Origin: CAYLHS01 sp964383535
Lineage (GTDB): Bacteria > Actinomycetota > Acidimicrobiia > Spongiisociales > UBA4744
Reading direction: 5' to 3'
Assembly: GCA_964383535.1 (NCBI GenBank)
Contig: CAYLHS010000079.1
Coordinates: forward strand, 1-9,423
DNA length: 9,423 bases
Below are positions 1 through 5,892 of this stretch, in pieces (position 1 is the first letter of the stretch; every line of letters starts with the position of its first letter). The notes below the pieces were generated by a model. The model searched no databases. It was not told where the DNA came from and worked only from the letters and a program-made list of their open reading frames with translations. Both the position numbers and the translations under genes were made by a program.

Positions 1-1484
1 TAGCCGAGCAGTGGTGTGCCGATGAATGCCATCCGCTCCCTGGCATCCTCCAGGATCTTCATCGGGGTGCCCTTGTCGACCACCAGGACGATCCCGTTTG
101 CCTGTGAGGCGATCGCCGAGGTGTCGGCAACCGCGAGGATCGGTGGCGAGTCGACCAGCACCAGGTCGGCGTGGGTAGCGATCTTGCTCATCGCCCTGCG
201 AAACCCGGGGGTACGGAAGAACCCTGCGGTGTCTTCCACCGGGGAACCGGCAGGCACAATCGGCATGGAGACCGTGTCGGAGATGCGCACCGGGCGGGCC
301 ACCTCGGCGAAATCGACATCCCGGGACGCCAGATCTGTCAATCCTGGTTCGGGGCTGCCACCTAGAAACCGCGACAGGCCCCGTACCCGCTCGTCGGCAT
401 CCACCAGCAGGACCTTGCGGCCGTCCCTCGCCGCCGCCACCCCCAGGTTGAGGGTGGTGACCGTCTTGCCGTCGGTCGGGCCGGCGCTGGTCACCAGCAC
501 GATCGACCCGCCCGTCTCTGTGAGCGCAAACTCGAGCGACGAGAAGATGAACTGATACGCCTCCCCCGCCGGTGACGTCGGTGACGACAGGGCGGGGGCG
601 GGACCAACGACACCGACCGAGGCGAAGTCGGGGACCTCCCCGAGCAGAGGGGCGCCGAGGATGGGAGCGGCATCCTGGCGGTAGTCGGCCGCCTGGGTGT
701 GTTCGGCACGCCACCACGCCCACGCACCGGCCCCTAGCATCCCCAGGATCGCAGCCACCGCCGCGTTGCGGAGCGGCTTGGGCTGGGCAGGCGATTCCGG
801 AATCTCGGAGCGCTCGAACAGCTCCACCCCGTTGCCGTAGAGGGCGGCGTCGACCGCTATCTGGTCCGCCCGGGAGTTCAGCGTGATCAACTGGGCGACC
901 GCGGCATCCCGCTCTGCTTTCGTCGCAGCATCGTCCGGGTTGGCGGCAAGCTGGACGTCGAGTCCGGAGATGCGCTGCTGCAGCTCCGTCTGCGAGGAGT
1001 CCAACTCGGCGAGGGCGGCGTCGGCGTTGGCTTTCACCTCGTCGGCGACGACCGCCTCATATCCTTCCACGATCGCGTCGGCGAGGACTGCGGAGCCTTC
1101 CGGGGTCGGATCGAGCGCTTTGATCGTGATCTGGTCGAGGTTGGTGGCAGGTTCGGCGGTGACCCGTTGGCGCAGGTCCTCGAGCGTCACGCGTCCGTTG
1201 AGCGCAGTGATCGCCTTCGTGAACACTTCGGTGGAGGTCATGCGTTCCGCCTGGTTGCGCACGTACCGGGAAGGGTCGATGACAAGCTGTGTGGTGTCGC
1301 GGAACACCCCGGCGTTGCGAGGGTCTGCCAGGATCACCGACGCCTCGCCCTCATACATCGTGGACTGGAGGAACGACAGCGCGAAGCCTGCAAGAGCCGC
1401 GACGGCGATGGTGACGATGACCACGACCCGGAACCGCCACATCGACTCGAGGAGGCTCGGTCCCGTCTCCCACTCCTGTTCCAC
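1..1484 (-). CDS. Wzz chain-length domain fused to CpsD/CapB-type tyrosine kinase (3' end outside window)
   Basis: This is an open frame with no stop before the window edge, giving 494 residues. Such fusions form the inner-membrane co-polymerase that sets surface-polysaccharide chain length, with a cytoplasmic bacterial tyrosine kinase (BY-kinase) that cycles through autophosphorylation. What is visible: membrane helix 1 at about residues 19-39, a roughly 200-residue outside Wzz-like region with a helical Ala/Glu-rich part (about 140-215), helix 2 at about 241-261, then the kinase. The kinase has Walker A GPTDGKT (Lys340), Walker A' VLLVDAD (Asp362, Asp364) and Walker B LVLVDSPP (Asp445). The Tyr-rich C-terminal tail expected of the family would lie beyond base 1. 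The start is GTG at 1484, six bases after AGGAG, which overlaps the TAG of the DUF4012 gene (9-bp gap), so the two are co-translated. Walker A is slightly unlike the usual family form. The family call is firm; the polymer is unknown. Confidence 0.92.
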   Translation of the reverse strand, partial: MEQEWETGPSLLESMWRFRVVVIVTIAVAALAGFALSFLQSTMYEGEASVILADPRNAGVFRDTTQLVIDPSRYVRNQAERMTSTEVFTKAITALNGRVTLEDLRQRVTAEPATNLDQITIKALDPTPEGSAVLADAIVEGYEAVVADEVKANADAALAELDSSQTELQQRISGLDVQLAANPDDAATKAERDAAVAQLITLNSRADQIAVDAALYGNGVELFERSEIPESPAQPKPLRNAAVAAILGMLGAGAWAWWRAEHTQAADYRQDAAPILGAPLLGEVPDFASVGVVGPAPALSSPTSPAGEAYQFIFSSLEFALTETGGSIVLVTSAGPTDGKTVTTLNLGVAAARDGRKVLLVDADERVRGLSRFLGGSPEPGLTDLASRDVDFAEVARPVRISDTVSMPIVPAGSPVEDTAGFFRTPGFRRAMSKIATHADLVLVDSPPILAVADTSAIASQANGIVLVVDKGTPMKILEDARERMAFIGTPLLG

Positions 1485-1493
1485 GCGTCGCTC

Positions 1494-3119
1494 CTAGTTC
1501 TCGCAGCCGGTTGTATACGTGTGTGTTGCTGTCTTCGTCAGGACTATCGGATCCGAACCGTTGAAGCGCAGCGTTGCGTCATTCACCAGCGGCTGCGGCT
1601 CCACCCGAACCCGGTAATCGGTACCGGAGGTTACTTCCTGGTAGCGCACAGCGACAACCGACCTGTTCCCCGCCGCGACCGTGGTCAGCCGGGCAACCAC
1701 CGGCCGGCCACCCTCACGTCCCTCGCCGGCAGGGACCGCCTGGCCGTTCTCGGTGACCGACAACACCGTCGCGTTCTTCGGCAGGTAGACGTTCACCCAC
1801 CAGCGGCCCTCGGTGCCTGCCTGTCCTGCGGGCAGCGCGGCCGCCCAGGTGGGCGTGTCGTTGCCGATCGTCACCGAGACGGTTCCCAGGACGGCGCACC
1901 CCGCAGTCTCGACATCCACGTCGATCGTCTCTTCGGTGAACAGGTCGATCTTGTTGGCGGCGAAGTTTTGCACGACGATGTCCAGATCGCCGGGGTCGCC
2001 GGGCAGGATCGTCCCATCGGCGCCTGCGGCCACCAGCCCTCCGTCGATCGCGGGATCGTCTGCGACGGCGGACAGTCGACGTTCCTTGACGGCCCGCTCG
2101 ACCGCGCCGGCCAGTGCTCCGCCGTCGATGTGTGGGGCCACGAGTATCTGGGTGAACACTTCGGTGACGGCATCGGCCAGGTAGGCAGACTGGTCTTGCG
2201 GATCCGGGTAGCGCAGGTACGAGTCGATCACGAAGTCCGTGGCGAGTGTGTCGGGATCGATAAGCCGACCTTCGACTTCGACAGGACCGAACGCGTCCAG
2301 CAGATACCCGATGCCGGTGAGGTCGATACGGGCGACGGCGTCGGCATGAACGCCAGTTGCCACTTCGTACAGTTCGGCGGCGACACCCGCGACGGCAGGG
2401 AAATCCGGGGAGAGGTTGACGTTGAGCCACAGTGACGTGTTGGCGAGGAACGACCCGTAGCGCACCAGATAGTCGGGGGGAGCGTCGACGCGCACGTAGG
2501 TGCCCTGGTCGTCGAGGATCCGGAGAGCATGGACGACGTCGACTCTTTCGAGACGCAGCTCACCCTGGTCGATCTCCAGGAGGGCGACGAAGCCGATGAG
2601 ACCACCGGTGGCTCGCTGCTCCGCGCCATTCTCGATCAGCACCAGGGTCCGGTACGGGACAGGATCGTCGAGCCTGGCCAGCAAAGCCGTCGTGGCGGTG
2701 AGCGCCGTGAAGCCGGTGTCGGACACCTGCTCGAGTTCCCCGATGGCGTCACCGATCGCCGCGAAGTGCGAATGCGGAGCGGCACCGAGGAAGCGTTGCG
2801 CGGCGGCGGCGTGCTCCTCGGAAGCTTCGAGGACGGTGGCCAGGGCCGCCATGGCGTCCAGATCGAACCGGCCCGCATCGAACAGCGGTGCGTGCGCAGT
2901 GGTGAAGAACTCGAGGATGCCGAGCGCGGCTTGCGACAGCTCGCTGCCGGTGAGGGATCCCGCCCTGGCGGCGGTGAGATCGCTGCCCAGCCACGGCGCC
3001 AAGCGGGCGACCCGCATCCATGGCCTCTCGAGACGTCGGGTGGCCCGGTCCAGCAGCACCCCGGCCTCCCGAATGGTTCCAGTCGCCGCGTTCAGATCAC
3101 CGTCGGAGACGGCGGACAC
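1494..3119 (-). CDS. DUF4012 family envelope protein
   Basis: Read from the first conventional start (GTG 3119) this is 541 residues. The family hallmark RTLVLIENGAEQRATGGLIG is at residues 157-176, close to the DUF4012 consensus around N-AE-RATGG-IG. A helical N-terminal region (about 1-150), a core to about 400 and a beta-rich C-terminal part with WWVNVYLPKN and RSVVAVRYQ follow. DUF4012 has no established biochemical role; it is common in actinobacterial surface-polysaccharide loci and is normally membrane-anchored. Here the anchor is coded upstream of GTG 3119 in the same frame (see the feature at 3120-3269), so the true protein is probably about 588 residues starting near 3260. GTG 3119 has GGGAGG only two bases before it, which is too close for a good start. 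The gene sits between the PKD-tail gene and the Wzz/kinase gene in one operon, which points to polymer assembly or export. Confidence 0.88.
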   Translation of the reverse strand: MSAVSDGDLNAATGTIREAGVLLDRATRRLERPWMRVARLAPWLGSDLTAARAGSLTGSELSQAALGILEFFTTAHAPLFDAGRFDLDAMAALATVLEASEEHAAAAQRFLGAAPHSHFAAIGDAIGELEQVSDTGFTALTATTALLARLDDPVPYRTLVLIENGAEQRATGGLIGFVALLEIDQGELRLERVDVVHALRILDDQGTYVRVDAPPDYLVRYGSFLANTSLWLNVNLSPDFPAVAGVAAELYEVATGVHADAVARIDLTGIGYLLDAFGPVEVEGRLIDPDTLATDFVIDSYLRYPDPQDQSAYLADAVTEVFTQILVAPHIDGGALAGAVERAVKERRLSAVADDPAIDGGLVAAGADGTILPGDPGDLDIVVQNFAANKIDLFTEETIDVDVETAGCAVLGTVSVTIGNDTPTWAAALPAGQAGTEGRWWVNVYLPKNATVLSVTENGQAVPAGEGREGGRPVVARLTTVAAGNRSVVAVRYQEVTSGTDYRVRVEPQPLVNDATLRFNGSDPIVLTKTATHTYTTGCEN

Positions 3120-3269
3120 GGCCTCCCGGGCCTGCGCGATCGCTTCAGTGGCGGCCGACCGCGCCGCGAGCGAATCGATGACGACCAGGACGACGAACAG
3201 CAGAACGAGGGCGGTCGTGACACCGGCGATGACTCTGCGATTGCGCCGGTGCGTCTCGATCGTCCCGGC
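3120..3269 (-). other. In-frame N-terminal extension of the DUF4012 gene coding a membrane helix, without ATG/GTG/TTG
   Basis: Reading the DUF4012 frame upstream from GTG 3119, the sequence stays open for 50 codons to the TGA at 3272-3270, which is the stop of the PKD gene in the same frame. It codes a short basic stretch ETHRRNRR, then the hydrophobic helix VIAGVTTALVLLFVVLVVID, then an Ala-rich helix continuous with the annotated protein. This is a textbook N-terminal signal-anchor. None of the 50 codons is ATG, GTG or TTG. The best-placed candidate is ATC at 3260-3258, just before ETHRRNRR and nine bases after the stop, which would imply a rare AUC start with translational coupling. A base change or error from ATG, or TGA readthrough, are alternatives. 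Confidence 0.7.
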
Positions 3270-3719
3270 TCAGGTCTCGAGGTGACGGCCGGCCCGACGT
3301 CGACGCCTCGTGGCCCACAGAATCACGGCGCCCAACAGAATCAGCGTGAGCGCTGCGATCGCCCACGGTCCCGACTCGAAGCCGGTGAAGCTGATCGCTT
3401 CGGCAAACGAGACGGTGCGGGCGAGGACCAGGGCCCCGCAGGTCGCGGTGATCGTGTAGCTGCCTTCGGCCGCATAGGTGTGGGTGGCGGGGTTTCCCGA
3501 TCCGGTGGTGCCATCACCGAAGTCCCACCCGCAGGGATCATTGGCGCCCGCCGCGGTGAACGCGACGGTGAGTCCCTCGGCGGTCACGATGATGCGCGGG
3601 GCGATGGTCGTCTCGGTGACCGTGCCCCCGGAGTACGGCTCCGTCTGCGCCAGGGCAGGCGAGGCCAGGACGGCGAGCAGCGCCACGGCGATGAGTGCAA
3701 CGAGGGTTTTCGACTTCAC
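3270..3719 (-). CDS. Small secreted PKD-domain protein with sortase-signal-like C-terminal anchor
   Basis: This encodes 149 residues. A signal peptide at about residues 1-24 (KSK, a hydrophobic run, then ASPALA before QTEP) is followed by a Thr-rich stretch. One PKD-like beta domain (about 43-105) has WDFGDG at 65-70 and HTYAAEGSYTITATC at 80-94; Cys63 and Cys94 may pair. The tail is SFTG at 110-113, a hydrophobic segment at about 118-136, then five arginines at 138-142. This resembles a degenerate actinobacterial sortase signal (LPxTG/LAxTG, hydrophobic, basic), although simple membrane anchoring is equally possible. The start is GTG 3719, six bases after GGAG. An in-frame ATG at 3752 exists, but that start would add 11 non-signal residues and lacks a comparable SD. 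It is the first gene of the operon with DUF4012 and Wzz/kinase. PKD domains usually bind carbohydrate or protein; the specific partner is unknown. Confidence 0.82.
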   Translation of the reverse strand: MKSKTLVALIAVALLAVLASPALAQTEPYSGGTVTETTIAPRIIVTAEGLTVAFTAAGANDPCGWDFGDGTTGSGNPATHTYAAEGSYTITATCGALVLARTVSFAEAISFTGFESGPWAIAALTLILLGAVILWATRRRRRAGRHLET

Positions 3720-3756
3720 GATCTTCTCCGGTCCCCAGATGGCTCCCTCCATGGTG

Positions 3757-3786
3757 AATCTAGTAGCGGCAGGTACGACAACGCAA
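3757..3786 (-). promoter_or_regulatory. Candidate promoter of the PKD/DUF4012/Wzz-kinase operon
   Basis: On the minus strand, TTGCGT (3786-3781) and TAGATT (3762-3757) are separated by 18 bases, placing a transcript start near 3750, about 30 bases before GTG 3719. It lies in the 120-bp gap after the PP2C stop. The match to sigma-70-type consensus is moderate and was found by eye only. Confidence 0.35.
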
Positions 3787-3839
3787 CCATCAATTGGCGC
3801 CTCCGACCCCGAATTTGGTCCGTGAACGTGCCACCGAAC

Positions 3840-4559
3840 CTAGGGAATACGGAGCGCGGCGACGGTCACGTTGTCCCCCGCACCGCCCGCGAACGCAGCG
3901 TCGACCGCAGCCCGAACAAAGGTCTCGCAGGTGTAAGCGGGCAGCACTGCGAGGCGATCCGGCCAGTGCCGGCCGAGAAAGTCGATCAGACCGTCGGACG
4001 CCACCACCACCAGATCGTCCGGCTCGAGTGCCAGTTCGCCGACCTGTGGGGACGTCCCCAGGTCGGCTCCCAGAAACGGCGCAGACGCCGGGAACACGCG
4101 GGTGGAGCCATCCCGAATCATCGCGACGACCGTGTCACCCGCCGTGAACGTGCGCACCACCCCGCTGTGAATCACCGCCACAGACAGTGCGGTCCGGCTT
4201 TCGCTGCGAGGCGGATCCAGATGGTGCACGACCCGGCCGATGGCCGAGGAGACCGACGAGGCAAGCAGGTCGAGTCCTGCATCGGACGGATCGGAGAGCA
4301 GCATCTCGGCCCGCTCGACGATCGTCTCGATCGCGGCACCGGCCGCCTCGAAACCGTTGTGACCGTCTGCCACCGCGAGCAGTGTGGCGCTACCGGAAGC
4401 CGCAATCACCGCGGCGTCTTCGTTGGGATCAACGTACGGATACCCCTTGGGGAAACGCCCGCGAGAGATCGCTGCCGCACAGCCATCGTCCAAGGCCGTG
4501 ACGCCCACCTCACCGAGCGTTGAGAAGTCGCTGCCCGCCAGAACCGATACCGGACTCAT
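3840..4559 (-). CDS. PP2C-family Ser/Thr protein phosphatase
   Basis: This encodes 239 residues, essentially a bare PP2C catalytic domain with no membrane helix, so it is cytoplasmic. The metal-dependent phosphatase motifs appear in order: NED at 46-48, VADGHNG at 63-69 (Asp65), the SRTA...TFTAGDT segment in the middle, ASDGLIDFL around Asp189, and GDNVT near the end (Asp229). The acidic residues that bind the two metal ions are all present, so it should be active on phospho-Ser/Thr proteins. I choose ATG 4559; a TTG at 4631 would add 24 arginine-rich residues that look non-coding. The ATG has no SD but TACCGT sits six bases before it, suggesting a leaderless transcript. It is divergent from the zinc-ribbon gene and lies 120 bp upstream of the PKD operon on the same strand. 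No Ser/Thr kinase is in the window, so its substrate is unknown. Confidence 0.9.
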   Translation of the reverse strand: MSPVSVLAGSDFSTLGEVGVTALDDGCAAAISRGRFPKGYPYVDPNEDAAVIAASGSATLLAVADGHNGFEAAGAAIETIVERAEMLLSDPSDAGLDLLASSVSSAIGRVVHHLDPPRSESRTALSVAVIHSGVVRTFTAGDTVVAMIRDGSTRVFPASAPFLGADLGTSPQVGELALEPDDLVVVASDGLIDFLGRHWPDRLAVLPAYTCETFVRAAVDAAFAGGAGDNVTVAALRIP

Positions 4560-4565
4560 GAGCGT

Positions 4566-4571
4566 ACGGTA
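4566..4571 (-). promoter_or_regulatory. Candidate leaderless -10 element of the PP2C gene
   Basis: TACCGT on the minus strand fits the actinobacterial TANNNT -10 form and ends six bases before ATG 4559, the spacing expected if transcription begins at or next to the start codon. No SD precedes the ATG and no TTGACA-like -35 is visible. Confidence 0.4.
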
Positions 4572-4711
4572 GTGCCCCGACCGACGCTCGAGGACGGCCA
4601 GGCGGCGCCCCCTGCACCCTGAGGCCCGCAAGCATCACCGACACGGCACTAGCCACAACGAGCACCATGGGCACCATCCCGGATCTTCCGGTACCTCACC
4701 GATTGTGGCGG

Positions 4712-4732
4712 TAGCATTCCCCTGAGGGAAGG
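4712..4732 (+). promoter_or_regulatory. Candidate -10 and strong ribosome binding site of the zinc-ribbon gene
   Basis: TAGCAT at 4712-4717 could be a -10 element. GAGGGAAGG at 4724-4732 is a strong SD six bases before ATG 4739 and fixes that start. With the -10 so close, the leader would be only about 20 bases. No convincing -35 is seen. The 179-bp region 4560-4738 serves both this gene and the divergent PP2C gene. Confidence 0.45.
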
Positions 4733-4738
4733 TCCGAC

Positions 4739-5791
4739 ATGAAGCGCTGTCCGATATGCGGAGCACCGGTACCTACGGGACAGGTGCTCTGTGTGAACGG
4801 CCACCACCAGCTCTGTACCTGCGCTGTCTGCGGAACAGAACGCGCCAGCAACATCCCCTCGTGTCCTACGTGTGGAAGCAGTCTGCTGGGCTATCGAGAC
4901 ACGGATGTGGCCGCGCGGGCCTCGACCGAACCGCCCTCCAAGGAGCAGCCGGCCCCGCGACAGCGGTGGAAACACGCCGAAGAGAAGCCCTTGGAGACCG
5001 GCCCCAGGATGATCCGCTTGCGCGAATCGGCAGTTCTACGACACGACTGGTGGCGGATCGGCCGCTACGTGGCCATCGGCGCGCTGACCCTCGGGTTTGT
5101 CGGCATCGTCGCGTACCTCATCGGCGAGCTGGGCACCCGCACCGACACACCGTCGCCGACGGTTGCGGCCATGACCTCGGTGCGAGACACACAGGCGACC
5201 GTCGAGACGACACAGCCATCGGTCACCGTCGAGGCCACCAGCGCCCCCGATCCGTCGTCGACGACCACCACGCCGTTCATCCAGGCCATCGGCGACGCGA
5301 TCCCCGTCAACGATCTTCGCATGTCCATCTACGGGATCGGAGACCTCCGCATCGGCGATCCTGCCGACCAGGTCGCCGGGGTCTTGACCGCGACGTTCGG
5401 TCAGCCCGATTTCGCGGCGGCCGTTGAACCGGCCACCGCCCACCCCGGCGCGTGCGTGGGGTCGACGAACAGCGTGCTGCGCTGGGGGATCCTCGAGATC
5501 ACACTCAGCGACGGCACGTTCAATGGGTACCGCATCGACATGAGCCTGGGGGACCCGGACTCCGTCACCGCCGAGCTGCGCACGGCGTCGGGTCTCAGGG
5601 TCGGCGCCACCGTCTCGACGCTCGAGACGATCTACAAGTCGTACCAGGTCACCTTCGTAGAGACCACCGACTTCGGATCGACCTTCAGCCTCCGACGATC
5701 CAGCGGGGAGGTGCTGTTCTGGGGCCCGGTCAGCTCAACCGACCGTACCGGCCTGGTCCTCGGCGTCTACTCGCCCTCGAATTGCGACTGA
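4739..5791 (+). CDS. Double zinc-ribbon, single-pass membrane protein with Ser/Thr linker and extracytoplasmic domain
   Basis: This encodes 350 residues of no family I can name. The N-terminal 46 residues form a double zinc ribbon: Cys4/Cys7, Cys18 and Cys26 with His22/His23 nearby, then Cys28/Cys31 and Cys42/Cys45. A charged, proline-rich stretch (about 60-105) leads to one membrane helix at about 110-129, followed by a Thr/Ser/Pro-rich linker (about 133-176) and a globular outside domain to the end. By the positive-inside rule (R93, R95, R101, R106, R109 before the helix) the zinc ribbons are cytoplasmic. The outside domain has two related motifs, LRIGDPADQV and LRVGATVSTLETIY, resembling the LRIGM-type repeat of BamE/SmpA-like folds, and two cysteines (GACVG and the penultimate residue) that may pair. 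No catalytic motif is visible. The start is set by a strong SD. The SLH gene follows after 101 bp on the same strand. A sensor or scaffold linking cytoplasm and wall is a guess. Confidence 0.85.
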   Translation: MKRCPICGAPVPTGQVLCVNGHHQLCTCAVCGTERASNIPSCPTCGSSLLGYRDTDVAARASTEPPSKEQPAPRQRWKHAEEKPLETGPRMIRLRESAVLRHDWWRIGRYVAIGALTLGFVGIVAYLIGELGTRTDTPSPTVAAMTSVRDTQATVETTQPSVTVEATSAPDPSSTTTTPFIQAIGDAIPVNDLRMSIYGIGDLRIGDPADQVAGVLTATFGQPDFAAAVEPATAHPGACVGSTNSVLRWGILEITLSDGTFNGYRIDMSLGDPDSVTAELRTASGLRVGATVSTLETIYKSYQVTFVETTDFGSTFSLRRSSGEVLFWGPVSSTDRTGLVLGVYSPSNCD

Positions 5792-5850
5792 CCTGCGACA
5801 CGACGGCAACTCATGGCGGACGGTAGGGCAACGTACTACGCTCGGAAGCG

Positions 5851-5869
5851 ATGCCGGCAGAGGCGGCAT
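5851..5869 (+). repeat. Small inverted repeat in the leader of the SLH gene
   Basis: ATGCCG (5851-5856) and CGGCAT (5864-5869) form a 6-bp stem with a 7-base loop, ending 23 bases before ATG 5893 and upstream of its SD. A possible -10 (TACTAC) lies just upstream, after ACG in the 5831 region. It may be a leader hairpin; a chance occurrence is plausible in such GC-rich DNA. Confidence 0.3.
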
Positions 5870-5892
5870 TCGTGAAAGAGGAAGGGCGAAGC

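Noticed and set aside
16..555. A 179-codon plus-strand frame
   Set aside because: It is antisense to the kinase domain, whose Walker motifs prove the minus strand is coding.
1167..2435. A 422-codon open frame on the plus strand
   Set aside because: It is antisense to the Wzz/kinase and DUF4012 genes, spans their junction, and has no recognisable domain.
3120..3272. TGA recoded as an amino acid (alternative code) joining PKD and DUF4012
   Set aside because: TGA ends the zinc-ribbon gene normally at 5791, and both PKD and DUF4012 have complete, sensible ends around the stop. Readthrough is kept only as a minor option.
2529..4523. A 664-codon open frame on the plus strand
   Set aside because: It lies antisense to the DUF4012, PKD and PP2C genes, and its product is arginine/glycine-rich low-complexity sequence without motifs. 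This is the usual shadow of high-GC coding DNA.
3840..4631. PP2C starting at TTG 4631
   Set aside because: The 24 extra residues are Arg/Gly/Leu-rich, unlike PP2C N-termini, and the start lacks an SD, while ATG 4559 has a well-placed -10.
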